From: CAYJRR01 sp964372275 [NCBI: uncultured bacterium]
GTDB taxonomy: Bacteria > CAYJRR01
Reading direction: 5' to 3'
Assembly: GCA_964372275.1 (NCBI GenBank)
Contig: CAYJRR010000075.1
Span: 1 to 22,689 of the forward strand
Length of the DNA: 22,689 nt
Below, in pieces: positions 1 to 8,304 of this stretch (its first letter is position 1; every line of letters starts with the position of its first letter). The position numbers were made by a program, and so were the translations under genes. The notes below the pieces were generated by a model. The model worked only from the letters and a program-made list of their open reading frames with translations. It did not search any database and was not told where the DNA came from.

Positions 1-1
1 C

Positions 2-1192
2 CGGATCGACGATCTTCCCGCGACCCATCCCATCGTGACCACCGCCGGGAAGCACCGCCTCGCGGTCGTCTCGCCGGGCCGACGGGAGGTCGTTCGCAAG
101 ATCGAACCGTCGGCCGACCAGACGATCACCGTCGGGCTTCCGGTGCGGTTCGGCGACGACCTCGACGCGCGTCTGAACCGGATCGCGTGGGCGGCGGCGC
201 CCGAACGATCGGATCTGCGGGCCCTGGTCCGGGACCTCGAGGAGCTCCGTTGCGATTGGGCCGCGGTGATCGCCCACCGGCGCACCACCACCGTCGAGGC
301 GCGGGTGTCGTTGATCCGCCTGGCCAACCGCCAATCGTTCGCGATGGAGGCGGCCGGACGCGAGGGCCTGGCGACGCTCGTGTCGTGGACGGCGACCACG
401 CTGCGAGAGGAGTCGGCGCGCGGTCCACGTGCGCCGGGACCGACGCCCCCACGCGATCTCCTCGTCGAGGCGCGCGCGGGGTTCGCGTGGTCCGAACGTC
501 GGCGGACGATCACCGACACCGCTCCAGAGGGGGAAGGCCGCGAATGGGCCATCGCGCTCGGAGGAATCGGACCGGCGATCGCGGCCGAGGTGAGAGTCGG
601 ATCACTCCTGGCCGCCGCCGACGGCGAGGCACGGAGCTACGACCTCTCGCTCCTCGAGGTCACGACCCCCGCCGGGGGGGCGGCCCGCGTGGGAGGCGGC
701 ACGACGCTGGCGGGTCGGGCGGGCGCCGGGTATGTGCGGAGCATGGGTCCGATCGACCTCCGCGCGCTCGTCGGGCTGTCTTGGGAGCGCCACGCCGCGC
801 GCGACCTCTCGATCGAAGGGGACCTCGGACTGCTCCCGTCGCACCGGCGGACGGCGGTGGAAGCGGTCCTCTCCGGTCGCCTGGAGCGCGAATCGGGGGC
901 GCTTCCGCTCCGGTTCGACGCCGCGCTGCGGATCACTCCGTGGAGCGTCTGGACCGAGGAGCCGGCCGGGACGACCGGCACGACGCCTCGCCCCGGCCCT
1001 TCGTTCGGCTGGACGCTCGGGGTCGAGAGCCGGAGACGCGTGGGCTGGAACGCGTCGCTCGCGTTCACGGGGGAGCGTCACGAGATTCGTTTTCACGGCA
1101 CCGGATCGGCGCGCCTCGTCCCGCCCCCGCAGGATGCGCGGCTGGTCGAGTGGCGACACGCGCTCGTCTTGAGCGCCGGCCGCGACTTCTGA
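2..1192 (+). CDS. PEGA-containing protein with C-terminal probable outer-membrane beta-barrel (5' partial)
   Basis: The reading frame is open to the left edge, so the true start lies outside the window; the GTG at 35 is only the first in-frame start codon. The first ~40 visible residues (HPIVTTAGKHRLAVVSP, then a short beta pattern ending TITVGL) read like the end of a PEGA domain, the surface repeat common in myxobacterial kinases and secreted proteins. A helical linker follows, then ~250 residues of alternating polar/hydrophobic strands separated by Gly-, Pro- and Arg-rich turns. The chain ends in the aromatic residue of AGRDF, as outer-membrane barrels often do. Role unknown; surface or envelope location is inference. 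It converges on the kinase gene, which also ends in a PEGA domain, with 50 bp between the stops. Confidence 0.7.
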   Translation, partial: RIDDLPATHPIVTTAGKHRLAVVSPGRREVVRKIEPSADQTITVGLPVRFGDDLDARLNRIAWAAAPERSDLRALVRDLEELRCDWAAVIAHRRTTTVEARVSLIRLANRQSFAMEAAGREGLATLVSWTATTLREESARGPRAPGPTPPRDLLVEARAGFAWSERRRTITDTAPEGEGREWAIALGGIGPAIAAEVRVGSLLAAADGEARSYDLSLLEVTTPAGGAARVGGGTTLAGRAGAGYVRSMGPIDLRALVGLSWERHAARDLSIEGDLGLLPSHRRTAVEAVLSGRLERESGALPLRFDAALRITPWSVWTEEPAGTTGTTPRPGPSFGWTLGVESRRRVGWNASLAFTGERHEIRFHGTGSARLVPPPQDARLVEWRHALVLSAGRDF

Positions 1193-1203
1193 TCCGCGGC
1201 GAG

Positions 1204-1221
1204 CGACGGTGCAACCCGTCG
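1204..1221. terminator. Weak hairpin between convergent genes
   Basis: CGACGG and CCGTCG form a 6-bp stem around a 6-nt loop (tgcaac), between the stop of the PEGA/barrel gene and the stop of the kinase gene. There is no T-tract on either side, so if it terminates it is not a classical intrinsic terminator. Position is the main argument. Confidence 0.3.
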
Positions 1222-1242
1222 GCCGTCACAAGCGCCCCGACG

Positions 1243-3459
1243 TCACTCCACCGTCACCGACTTCGCCTTGACGTCGACCTGGACCTGGAGGTCGGCGCCG
1301 GCGGCGACCTCGATCTGCTTCTCGAGGACCGCCTTCGACGAGGGGTGGACGAACCGCAGCTTGTGCTTCCCGGGCGTGAGCTCGTGGTTGCGGAGCGGCG
1401 TTTCCGGCGCGACGAGCTTGCCGTCGATCCAGACCTCGACCCACGGCTTGGCCTTCACCGAGATCCGCGTCGGGCCGCCCGCCTTGGGGGACGCCGAGGC
1501 CGCCTTCGGCGCCGGAGCCGCGGCCGTCGCATCGGAGCCGGCCTTTGCCTTCTTGGTGAAGTCGACCTCCACCACCGGCGCCACCGGTTTCTTGGTGAAG
1601 TCGACTTCGACGACGCTCGCCACCGGCGAGGCCACCGCTGCGGGCGTTGCCTCGGCCGTCACCGCGGCCGACTTCGCGGCCGGGGTAGGCGATCCTTTCG
1701 GAGCCGCGGTCGTAGTCGGCTTCGCCTTCGACGCCGGGGTGGGCGCCGCCTTCGCCTGACTCCGTTCCTTCGCCAGCTGCGCCGCCTTCGCCAGCATCTT
1801 CTCCTGGGCCTGCAGCGTCTCCTTCGCGAGCGCCGACTCGATCGCCGCCGCATCCGGAGGTGGACTGTTCGCGGCGGACGCGGCCGGAGCGACGACTACG
1901 TCCGCGGGCTTCGCCGCCGGCGGCGCGGCGACCGCCGAATGCGCGGGTGGAGGGCTTGCGGCGACCGTCTTCGCCCCGGCGGCGGCCGTCGCTCCCGGCT
2001 GGGTATCCGGGGCCCGCCCCGAGCGCGCCACGAACCAGGTCGTCACCACCGCGATCAGCACCACCGCGGCCGTCGCCGCCGGACCGATCCACCGCGGGCG
2101 CGGCGACTTCATCGCGAGCACCCGCGAATAGGACTGGATCGCCTCGGGGGGGAGGCTCGACCAATTCGGCGGCACGTGCTCCTCGATCGCCACTGCCGGT
2201 GAAGACGGCGCCGGCCGCGAGAGCGTCAGCGTCCTCGGCGGCGACTCGGCGGTGGTCGTCTGCGTCGCCTCTTCGGTGGCGCCCCCGGCGGTCGCCGCCC
2301 GCGGGACCTCGCCGGTCGCCGCTCCCGGAGCCATCGTCCACCGCGAAACGTCGTCGAGCCACGCCGGACGGACCGTCGACGTCGACTCCTCCTCGGGCGG
2401 CGGACCCGGGGAGTGGGCGGTCGAGGTCGGCGGCGCGGCGGGGGAGCCCAGGTTCGGCGCCGGCGGAAGGTCGGACTTGGAGTAGTCGAGTGTTCGCGAT
2501 TCGATCGACGACTCCTTCGACGGCTCGTTGACGTCGAGCGAGCGCTCGCTTTCGAAGAGCCATTGCACCAGCCACGCCAGCGCCTGCCGCCCTTGCACCA
2601 CCCCTTCCGGCCCGAGCACGCCGCCCAGCGCCATCTCCAACTCCAGCGCCGTCTGGTAGCGATCGGTCCCCTTCGACTGCAACAGCCGCCGCAGGACCGA
2701 TTCCAACTCGGCCGGACTGCCCGCGAGCTCCTCCGGGCTCAACGCATGGAAGCCGGATATGCGCGCCGCGATCTCGGCCGCCGTCGACCCCTGGAACAAT
2801 CGCTTCCCCGTCGTCAGCTCGTAGAGGACGAGCCCCAGGGAGAACAGGTCGCTCCGCGCGTCGAGCGGGCGCCCCGCCGCCTGCTCCGGGCTCATGTAGA
2901 CGAGCTTCCCCTTGATGTGACCGACCGCTGTCTTCGACGCGAGCTCGGTGCGCTTGGCGATCCCGAAATCGGTCAGCTTCACCTCGCCGTTGAACGAGAC
3001 CAGGATGTTGTGCGGCGAGACGTCGCGGTGCACCAGCGTCACCGCCTTCCCGTCGATCTCGGTTCGCGAGTGCGCGTAGCCGAGCGCCTTTGCCGCCTCG
3101 AGGGCGACGTAGAGGATGACGACGGTCGGCATCTGCTCGCGCTTGTCGCGCATCCGCTGGAACAGCGCGCTCAGGTTGGTCCCGGGGACGTACTCCATCG
3201 CGATGAAGTACTCGCGCTCCCCGGCCTGCCCGAAATCGAACACCTGCACGATGTTGGGGTGGTAGAGCGAGGCGACCAGCTTCGCCTCCTCGATGAACAT
3301 CGAGACGAACTCCTGGTCGTCGCTGAGCTCGGGCAGGACCTTCTTGATCGCCAGCGTCTTCTGGAAACCGGCCGGCCCTTGGGCCTTGGCCTTCCAGATC
3401 TCGGCCATCCCCCCCACCCCGACGCGGCGCACCAGCGTGTAGCGGCCGAAGGTGGTCAT
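1243..3459 (-). CDS. Membrane-anchored Ser/Thr protein kinase with C-terminal PEGA domain
   Basis: 738 residues from the ATG at 3459; a longer frame from 3531 exists, but MTTFGRYTLVRRVG is the standard kinase N-terminus. Kinase domain is residues 7-285: Gly loop GVGGMAEI (14-21), VAIK-type Lys39, Glu57/58 in helix C, HRDVSPHN (144-151), DFG (164-166) and SPEQ (190-193). All catalytic residues are present, so an active Hanks-type kinase is expected. A Pro/Thr-rich linker leads to one membrane helix (about 457-478), then an Ala/Pro/Lys-rich stretch containing two near-identical copies of VVEVDFTKK, then a PEGA domain (about 664-735). Topology by family: cytoplasmic kinase, PEGA outside the inner membrane. 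HRDVSPHN is typical of myxobacterial kinases. Divergent from the fumarase operon; no ribosome-binding site precedes the ATG. Substrate unknown. Confidence 0.93.
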   Translation of the reverse strand: MTTFGRYTLVRRVGVGGMAEIWKAKAQGPAGFQKTLAIKKVLPELSDDQEFVSMFIEEAKLVASLYHPNIVQVFDFGQAGEREYFIAMEYVPGTNLSALFQRMRDKREQMPTVVILYVALEAAKALGYAHSRTEIDGKAVTLVHRDVSPHNILVSFNGEVKLTDFGIAKRTELASKTAVGHIKGKLVYMSPEQAAGRPLDARSDLFSLGLVLYELTTGKRLFQGSTAAEIAARISGFHALSPEELAGSPAELESVLRRLLQSKGTDRYQTALELEMALGGVLGPEGVVQGRQALAWLVQWLFESERSLDVNEPSKESSIESRTLDYSKSDLPPAPNLGSPAAPPTSTAHSPGPPPEEESTSTVRPAWLDDVSRWTMAPGAATGEVPRAATAGGATEEATQTTTAESPPRTLTLSRPAPSSPAVAIEEHVPPNWSSLPPEAIQSYSRVLAMKSPRPRWIGPAATAAVVLIAVVTTWFVARSGRAPDTQPGATAAAGAKTVAASPPPAHSAVAAPPAAKPADVVVAPAASAANSPPPDAAAIESALAKETLQAQEKMLAKAAQLAKERSQAKAAPTPASKAKPTTTAAPKGSPTPAAKSAAVTAEATPAAVASPVASVVEVDFTKKPVAPVVEVDFTKKAKAGSDATAAAPAPKAASASPKAGGPTRISVKAKPWVEVWIDGKLVAPETPLRNHELTPGKHKLRFVHPSSKAVLEKQIEVAAGADLQVQVDVKAKSVTVE
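1549..1614 (-). repeat. Tandem EVDFTKK repeat inside the kinase linker
   Basis: Two copies of the nonapeptide VVEVDFTKK (kinase residues 616-624 and 629-637) separated by four residues (PVAP). At DNA level the core tggtgaagtcgac is shared, while flanking codons differ (acctccacc against acttcgacg), so it is either a diverged duplication or selected at protein level. It lies in the predicted extracytoplasmic low-complexity linker before the PEGA domain. Confidence 0.75.
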
Positions 3460-3469
3460 GCGAAATTCA

Positions 3470-3475
3470 AGTGTA
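3470..3475 (-). promoter_or_regulatory. Candidate -10 box of the kinase gene
   Basis: On the minus strand TACACT lies 10 nt before the ATG at 3459, which puts the expected transcription start within a few bases of the start codon. No convincing -35 hexamer was found at 16-18 nt. No Shine-Dalgarno sequence is present, which agrees with a leaderless transcript. Confidence 0.35.
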
Positions 3476-3512
3476 CAACAACGCGCCGCCCGGCCGCATT
3501 TCCGACCGGTGT

Positions 3513-3530
3513 TGGGCAGGTTGTTGCCCA
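3513..3530. promoter_or_regulatory. Inverted repeat in the kinase/fumarase divergent promoter region
   Basis: Perfect 6-bp arms TGGGCA and TGCCCA with a 6-bp spacer (ggttgt). It overlaps the candidate -35 hexamer of the fumarase operon (TTGCCC, 3524-3529), a position suited to an operator. No regulator is assigned. Confidence 0.35.
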
Positions 3531-3552
3531 CCGCCTTCCCCCCGTGTTACCT
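3524..3552 (+). promoter_or_regulatory. Candidate promoter of the fumarase/sucCD operon
   Basis: TTGCCC (3524-3529), 17-nt spacer, TTACCT (3547-3552). The start of transcription would fall at about 3559, only ~4 nt ahead of the ATG at 3563, and there is no Shine-Dalgarno sequence, so translation is probably leaderless or nearly so. Confidence 0.4.
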
Positions 3553-3562
3553 CCCCAGGCGC

Positions 3563-4408
3563 ATGCGCGAGCTGCACGTTTCGCGGATCACCGAGACGGT
3601 CGCCGAACTCTGCCAGCGGGCGTGCACCGACCTGCCGGAGGACGTCGTCGCCAACCTGGCGAAGGCGTTGGGAAAGGAGCGGTCGGAAGTCGGGCGCGAA
3701 ACGCTGCGCGACATCGAGTCGAACCTCCGGATCGCGAAGGACGAATCGGTCCCCCTCTGCCAGGACACCGGCTTCACCGTCGTCGTCCTCGACCTCGGTC
3801 AGGAGGTCCACCTGGTCGGCGGCGATCTCTCGGCGGCGGTGAACGACGGCGTGCGCAAGGGGTACAAGGAAGGGTTCCTGCGCACCTCGATCCTCCAGGA
3901 CCCGATCCGCCGCGACAAGAACACCGGTGACAACACACCGGCGGTGATCCACACCCACCTGGTTCCCGGCGACAAGGTGGCGATCTCGGTGCTTCCGAAG
4001 GGGGGCGGCTCCGAGAACAAGTCGGCGCTCAAGATGCTCACCCCCGCCGACGGGCTGGCCGGCGTGAAGCGGTTCGTGATCGACACCGTGTCGAAGGCCG
4101 GTCCGTCGGCCTGCCCGCCGCTCACCGTCGGCGTCGGGATCGGCGGCACCTTCGACCACGTGGCCTGGCTGGCGAAGAAGGCGATCTTCCGCCGGAGCGG
4201 CGAGCCGTCGCCCGATCCCTACTACGCGGCGCTCGAGCGCGAGCTGCTCGACGAGATCAACCGGCTCGGGATCGGTCCGATGGGCCTGGGCGGCTCGACC
4301 TCGGCGATCGCCGTCCACGTCGAAGCCCATCCCTGCCACATCGCCAGCCTCCCGGTGGCGGTCAACATCCAGTGCCACTCGGCGCGGCACAAAGAGGCGA
4401 TCCTGTGA
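3563..4408 (+). CDS. Class I (Fe-S) fumarate hydratase, alpha subunit
   Basis: 281 residues matching the N-terminal half of class I fumarases, which hydrate fumarate to (S)-malate using a [4Fe-4S] cluster. Candidate cluster ligands are Cys66 (LCQDTG), Cys184 (SACPPLTVGVGIGG) and Cys258 or Cys271 (HPCHIASLPV, NIQCHSARH). KGGGSENKS (146-154) and GPMGLGGST (238-246) are further family signatures. The start at 3563 is chosen because the protein aligns from MRELHVSRI; the frame continues upstream without family sequence. The stop overlaps the beta-subunit start in GTGA, indicating translational coupling. L-tartrate dehydratase subunits are homologous, but linkage to sucCD favours fumarase in the TCA cycle. 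Confidence 0.93.
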   Translation: MRELHVSRITETVAELCQRACTDLPEDVVANLAKALGKERSEVGRETLRDIESNLRIAKDESVPLCQDTGFTVVVLDLGQEVHLVGGDLSAAVNDGVRKGYKEGFLRTSILQDPIRRDKNTGDNTPAVIHTHLVPGDKVAISVLPKGGGSENKSALKMLTPADGLAGVKRFVIDTVSKAGPSACPPLTVGVGIGGTFDHVAWLAKKAIFRRSGEPSPDPYYAALERELLDEINRLGIGPMGLGGSTSAIAVHVEAHPCHIASLPVAVNIQCHSARHKEAIL

Positions 4409-5013
4409 GCGCGCCGGCCGGCCCGATCCGGCTCTCCGCGCCGCTCACCGACGAGGCGCTGTTGCCGCTGCGGGCGGGGGACAAGGTCCTCTTCGACGGC
4501 GTGATCTTCACCGCGCGCGATGCCGCCCACAAGAAGATGGTCGAGACGCTCGACCGCGGCGAGAGGCTCCCCGTCGACCTCGCCGGGCAGGTCCTCTACT
4601 ACGTCGGACCGTCGGCGGCGAAACCGGGGATGCCGATCGGCAGCGCCGGCCCGACGACCGGCGGACGGATGGACCTCTGGTCGCCGCGGCTGATCGATCC
4701 CGCCGTCGGGGTGAAGGCGATGATCGGAAAGGGGGGGCGCGGCGCGAAGGTGGTCGAGGCGCTGGTCAAGCACCGCGCGATCTACCTCGCCTCGACCGGC
4801 GGCGCCGGCGCGCTGCTCGCGCGGCGCATCGTCGAAAGCGAGGTCGTCGCCTATCCGGAGCTCGGTCCGGAGGCGATCCGGCGCCTGGTGGTGAAGGAGT
4901 TCCCGTGCGTGGTGGTCAACGACACGACGGGGCGCGACCTCTACGCCGAGAACCTGGCGAAGTACCGGGACCCGTCCCTCGGGCCCCCGCCGCCGCCGCA
5001 GACCGGAGAGTAA
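4405..5013 (+). CDS. Class I (Fe-S) fumarate hydratase, beta subunit
   Basis: 202 residues, the C-terminal half of class I fumarase as a separate chain that completes the alpha/beta enzyme. Family signatures: LRAGDKVLFDGVIFTARDAA near the N-terminus, the GPTTGGRMD substrate-binding motif, and MIGKGGRG downstream. The GTG at 4405 is chosen because it overlaps the alpha-subunit stop by 4 bp (GTGA) and follows an AGGCGA ribosome-binding sequence; a longer frame from 4372 would overlap the alpha gene deeply. It ends in a Pro-rich tail (GPPPPPQTGE). sucC begins 33 bp further on. Confidence 0.92.
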   Translation: MSAPAGPIRLSAPLTDEALLPLRAGDKVLFDGVIFTARDAAHKKMVETLDRGERLPVDLAGQVLYYVGPSAAKPGMPIGSAGPTTGGRMDLWSPRLIDPAVGVKAMIGKGGRGAKVVEALVKHRAIYLASTGGAGALLARRIVESEVVAYPELGPEAIRRLVVKEFPCVVVNDTTGRDLYAENLAKYRDPSLGPPPPPQTGE

Positions 5014-5046
5014 CGTGACCACCACCAGGACCAGGAGCCAGACGAC

Positions 5047-6267
5047 GTGAAGATCCACGAGTACCAGGCGAAGGAGATCCTGCGGACGTTCGGGGTGCCG
5101 ACGCTCGCCGGAAAGGCCGCGACGACGGCGGAGGAGGCGGAGGCCGCGGCGCGCGAGCTGGGGACGCCGGTGGTCGTCGTCAAGTCGCAGATCCACGCCG
5201 GCGGTCGCGGCAAGGGGCGCTTCAAGGAGCATCCCGATCTCGGCGGCGTGAAGGTGGTGAAGAGTCCGGCCGAGGCGAAGGCGATCGCCGCGAAGATGCT
5301 GGGGTCGACGCTCGTCACCGTCCAGACCGGCGAGAAGGGGCAGAAGGTGCGCCGGATCTTCGTCGAGGCCGGCTGCGACATCGCCCGCGAGCTGTACCTC
5401 GGGATGACGCTCGACCGCGCCACCTCGCGCGTGACGATCATGGCCTCGGCAGAGGGGGGGGTGGAGATCGAGGAGGTGGCGGCCAAGCACCCGGAGAAGA
5501 TCCACAAGGCGGCGGTCGATCCGGCGGTCGGCTTCCAACCCTACCAGGGGCGGAAGCTCGCCTTCGGGCTCGGACTCGACAAGGAGACCGGGGGCAGGTT
5601 CGCGAAGTTCTGCGCCTCGCTCTACCGCGCCTACGTCGAGACCGACGCCTCGCTGGCCGAGATCAACCCGCTGGTGATCACCCGGCAGGGCGACGTGGTG
5701 GCGCTCGACGCCAAGTGGAACCTCGACGACAACGCGCTGTTCCGCCACAAGGAGCTCGAGGGGTACCGCGATCCCGACGAGGAGACGCCGGCGGAGCAGA
5801 CGGCGCACGACCTGGGGATCAACTACATCCAGCTCGACGGGAACGTCGGCTGCATGGTGAACGGCGCGGGGCTGGCGATGGCGACGATGGACGTCATCAA
5901 GATGACCGGCGGCTCTCCGGCCAACTTCCTCGACGTCGGCGGCGGCGCAAACGAGGAGCAGATCACGCAGTCGTTCAAGCTGATCGTCTCCGATCCCAAC
6001 GTGAAGGCGATCCTGATCAACATCTTCGGCGGGATCATGAAGTGCGACGTCGTCGCGTCGGGGGTGGTGGTGGCGGCGAAGAAGCTGGAGCTGAAGGTGC
6101 CGGTGGTGGTGCGCCTGGAAGGGACGAACGTGGAGCAGGGGAAGAAGATCCTCGCCGAGTCGGGGCTGAAGCTGACGCCGGCCGACGGGATCGGCGGCGC
6201 GGCGGCGGCGATCCGGAAGGTGCTGGCGGAGGGCGCCGAGGCGCGCGCCCAGGCGGGTGGGCGATGA
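5047..6267 (+). CDS. sucC: Succinyl-CoA synthetase, beta subunit
   Basis: 406 residues. SucC binds the nucleotide through an ATP-grasp fold and, with SucD, converts succinyl-CoA plus NDP and phosphate to succinate, CoA and NTP in the TCA cycle. Starts with the family sequence [17 protein letters not shown] from a GTG; AGGAG at 5033-5037 sits 9 nt upstream and fixes the start. Other signatures: [12 protein letters not shown] (nucleotide binding), [25 protein letters not shown] and [13 protein letters not shown]. It is somewhat longer than the ~388-residue E. coli protein, with a short Ala/Gly tail ([10 protein letters not shown]). The end overlaps sucD in ATGA. ATP or GTP preference is not decided by what I can see. 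Confidence 0.97.
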   Translation: MKIHEYQAKEILRTFGVPTLAGKAATTAEEAEAAARELGTPVVVVKSQIHAGGRGKGRFKEHPDLGGVKVVKSPAEAKAIAAKMLGSTLVTVQTGEKGQKVRRIFVEAGCDIARELYLGMTLDRATSRVTIMASAEGGVEIEEVAAKHPEKIHKAAVDPAVGFQPYQGRKLAFGLGLDKETGGRFAKFCASLYRAYVETDASLAEINPLVITRQGDVVALDAKWNLDDNALFRHKELEGYRDPDEETPAEQTAHDLGINYIQLDGNVGCMVNGAGLAMATMDVIKMTGGSPANFLDVGGGANEEQITQSFKLIVSDPNVKAILINIFGGIMKCDVVASGVVVAAKKLELKVPVVVRLEGTNVEQGKKILAESGLKLTPADGIGGAAAAIRKVLAEGAEARAQAGGR

Positions 6268-7157
6268 GCGTGTGGATCGACAAGAACACGAAGCTGCTCG
6301 TCCAGGGGATCACCGGAAAGACCGGCGAGTTCCACACCCGCCAGTGCCTGACCTACGGGACGAACGTCGTCGCCGGCGTGACGCCCCACAAGGGGGGGGA
6401 CCGGTTCGACGACAAGGTCCCCATCTTCGATACCGTCGCCCAGGCGGTGAAGGCGACCGGCGCCAACGCCTCGGTGATCTTCGTGCCGCCGCCGTTCGCC
6501 GCCGACGCCATCCTGGAGGCGGTCGACGCCGGCGTGCCGCTCGTCGTGGCGATCACCGAGGGGATCCCGGTCGCCGACATGGTGAAGGTGAAGCGCTCCA
6601 TGGTCGGCACCGCGACGCGGCTGATCGGACCGAACTGCCCCGGCATCATCACCCCGGCCGAGTGCAAGATCGGGATCATGCCGGGCCACATCCACAAGCC
6701 GGGCGACATCGGCATCGTCTCCCGCTCCGGGACCCTCACCTACGAAGCGGTCCACCAGCTCACCGTCCTCGGGATCGGCCAGTCGACGGCGATCGGCATC
6801 GGCGGCGATCCGGTGAACGGCACCAACTTCATCGACTGCCTGCGCGCCTTCCAGGACGACCCGAAGACGGCGGGGATCATTCTGATCGGCGAGATCGGCG
6901 GGACGGCGGAGGAAGAGGCGGCGGCGTTCGTGAAGTCGTACGTGAAGAAGCCGGTCGTCGGCTTCATCGCCGGCAGCACCGCCCCGCCCGGCCGCCGCAT
7001 GGGCCACGCCGGCGCGATCATCGCCGGCGGCAAGGGGACCGCCGCCGAGAAGAAGGCGGCGCTGCGCGCCGCGGGGATCGAGGTGTCGGAGAGCCCGGCC
7101 GACCTGGGCGTGACGCTCGCGCGGCGGATGGGACGCCCGACCGAGCGCGTCGCCTGA
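6264..7157 (+). CDS. sucD: Succinyl-CoA synthetase, alpha subunit
   Basis: 297 residues. Carries the CoA-binding Rossmann domain ([14 protein letters not shown], residues 14-27) and the active-site histidine His248 in RRMGHAGAI, which is phosphorylated during catalysis. [11 protein letters not shown] (121-131) and [10 protein letters not shown] (153-162) are also characteristic. The ATG overlaps the sucC stop by 4 bp (ATGA), the usual coupled sucCD arrangement. Slightly longer than the 289-residue E. coli protein because of the C-terminus. A lipoprotein gene starts 4 nt after the stop. Confidence 0.97.
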   Translation: MSVWIDKNTKLLVQGITGKTGEFHTRQCLTYGTNVVAGVTPHKGGDRFDDKVPIFDTVAQAVKATGANASVIFVPPPFAADAILEAVDAGVPLVVAITEGIPVADMVKVKRSMVGTATRLIGPNCPGIITPAECKIGIMPGHIHKPGDIGIVSRSGTLTYEAVHQLTVLGIGQSTAIGIGGDPVNGTNFIDCLRAFQDDPKTAGIILIGEIGGTAEEEAAAFVKSYVKKPVVGFIAGSTAPPGRRMGHAGAIIAGGKGTAAEKKAALRAAGIEVSESPADLGVTLARRMGRPTERVA

Positions 7158-7161
7158 CGCC

Positions 7162-8250
7162 GTGACCTCATTCCCGGATCGGATGGGATCGATCGGTTCT
7201 CGTTTCGCCATCCGCGCCGCGATCCTGCTTCTGATGGCGATCCCCGGCTGCCGGCCGGCGAGGGGTCCGGCGGCGCCGTGCGCGGTCGACGGCGCGAGAC
7301 TCCCCCCCGCGCCTGTCTGGCCGTCGCCGCCGGACTGGGAGATCCGCTCCATCCCCAAGCCGATCAACGGCTGGATCGGGAGCATCGCCCTCTCCCCGGA
7401 CGGTACGGAGGCGGTCTATTCGAACGCTCCGGCCGGCGACTTCATCCCGACCGAAGACGGGGTGATGCTGATGCGGATCGACCTCGGTCCGGAAGCGAAC
7501 CCCTCGCTCGTCGAGCTCCCCGGGGACGCGCTTCGGAACTTCGCTTCGCTGTCGTGGACGGCGAACGGCGTCGCCTGGGCGCACTGGTCGGCGGTCGGCG
7601 TCGCCTGGCCGGCGAAGGGGTCGGTGCGGGTGCTGCGCACGATTCCGAAGCCGCCCGGCGAAGAGAAGCGGCCCACCTTTCCGCTCCACACCTCGGTCGC
7701 CTGGGCCCCGGGCGGCGACTGCCTCGCGGCGACGGTCGAACAGCCCGGCAACCGCACCGAGGCGTTCGCCTGGAAGACGGCGGGGGCGAAGACCGACTCG
7801 CACAGTCGCGAGATCGCCCCCTACGAGACGATCGCCGCCTGGCTGCCGGAGGGGCTGCTGCTGGTGCGCACCACCGGAGGCAGCCCCGCCACGGCGCGGA
7901 CCCTCAACCTGCCGTCGGGCGAGGAGCGCCCGGCGCACGCGCCCCCGCGCTCCGCGCAGGCGTTCACCTGGATCGGCGGCGGGTGGCTGGCGATCGACGA
8001 GGCGGGTGTCGTCCGCCACCATCCGGCGGCGATTGCGCCACCCGGCGCCGCGATCGCGTCCGCCGCCGCGCCGTCGGCGCCGATCGCCGCCGTCCCCCCG
8101 TCGCTCGTCGCCAAGCCGGGCGACAAGCACAAGTTCCTGCGCATCGCCGCCGCCGCCAACGGCCGGGCGCTCGCCGTCGAGGAGGCGGTGATCGCCAAGG
8201 GGAAGAACGAGCGGCACATGCACATCCTCACCGTCCGCGGCGGTGGTTGA
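7162..8250 (+). CDS. Putative lipoprotein, WD40/TolB-like repeats, unknown function
   Basis: 362 residues from the GTG at 7162; an ATG at 7183 gives a more typical signal peptide and is equally possible. An Arg-containing n-region and a hydrophobic stretch (AAILLLMAIPGC) end in a lipobox-like site at Cys30, predicting a lipoprotein beyond the inner membrane. The mature part has propeller-like blades: SIALSPDGTEAVYSN, LSWTANGVAWAHW and VAWAPGGDCLAATVE resemble TolB/WD40 repeat strands. No catalytic motif recognised. It begins 4 nt after sucD without a clear ribosome-binding site, so it may be translated by coupling to sucD, though its function need not be metabolic. The ndk promoter overlaps its stop. 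Confidence 0.7.
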   Translation: MTSFPDRMGSIGSRFAIRAAILLLMAIPGCRPARGPAAPCAVDGARLPPAPVWPSPPDWEIRSIPKPINGWIGSIALSPDGTEAVYSNAPAGDFIPTEDGVMLMRIDLGPEANPSLVELPGDALRNFASLSWTANGVAWAHWSAVGVAWPAKGSVRVLRTIPKPPGEEKRPTFPLHTSVAWAPGGDCLAATVEQPGNRTEAFAWKTAGAKTDSHSREIAPYETIAAWLPEGLLLVRTTGGSPATARTLNLPSGEERPAHAPPRSAQAFTWIGGGWLAIDEAGVVRHHPAAIAPPGAAIASAAAPSAPIAAVPPSLVAKPGDKHKFLRIAAAANGRALAVEEAVIAKGKNERHMHILTVRGGG

Positions 8251-8276
8251 CCGTCCGGCCCGGGTTGGACTAGCGT
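8247..8276 (+). promoter_or_regulatory. Candidate sigma-70 type promoter of ndk
   Basis: TTGACC (8247-8252), 18-nt spacer, TAGCGT (8271-8276). The -35 hexamer overlaps the stop codon of the upstream lipoprotein gene. Transcription would begin near 8283, leaving a ~20-nt leader that holds the GGAG ribosome-binding site of ndk. Suggests ndk can be transcribed independently of the sucCD run. Confidence 0.5.
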
Positions 8277-8304
8277 CCGCCCCTTTCGACACCCGGAGAA
8301 TCCG

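Noticed and set aside
187-2202. Long plus-strand frame (671 codons) across the PEGA gene and the kinase gene
   Set aside because: Arg/Gly-rich shadow of high-GC coding DNA; it crosses two genes with clear family signatures in other frames.
2413-3930. 505-codon plus-strand frame antisense to the kinase
   Set aside because: Composition is the typical complement-frame artefact and the opposite strand has intact kinase motifs.
4222-5808. 528-codon minus-strand frame opposite fumB and sucC
   Set aside because: His/Leu/Arg-rich shadow frame; fumarase and SucC on the plus strand account for the region.
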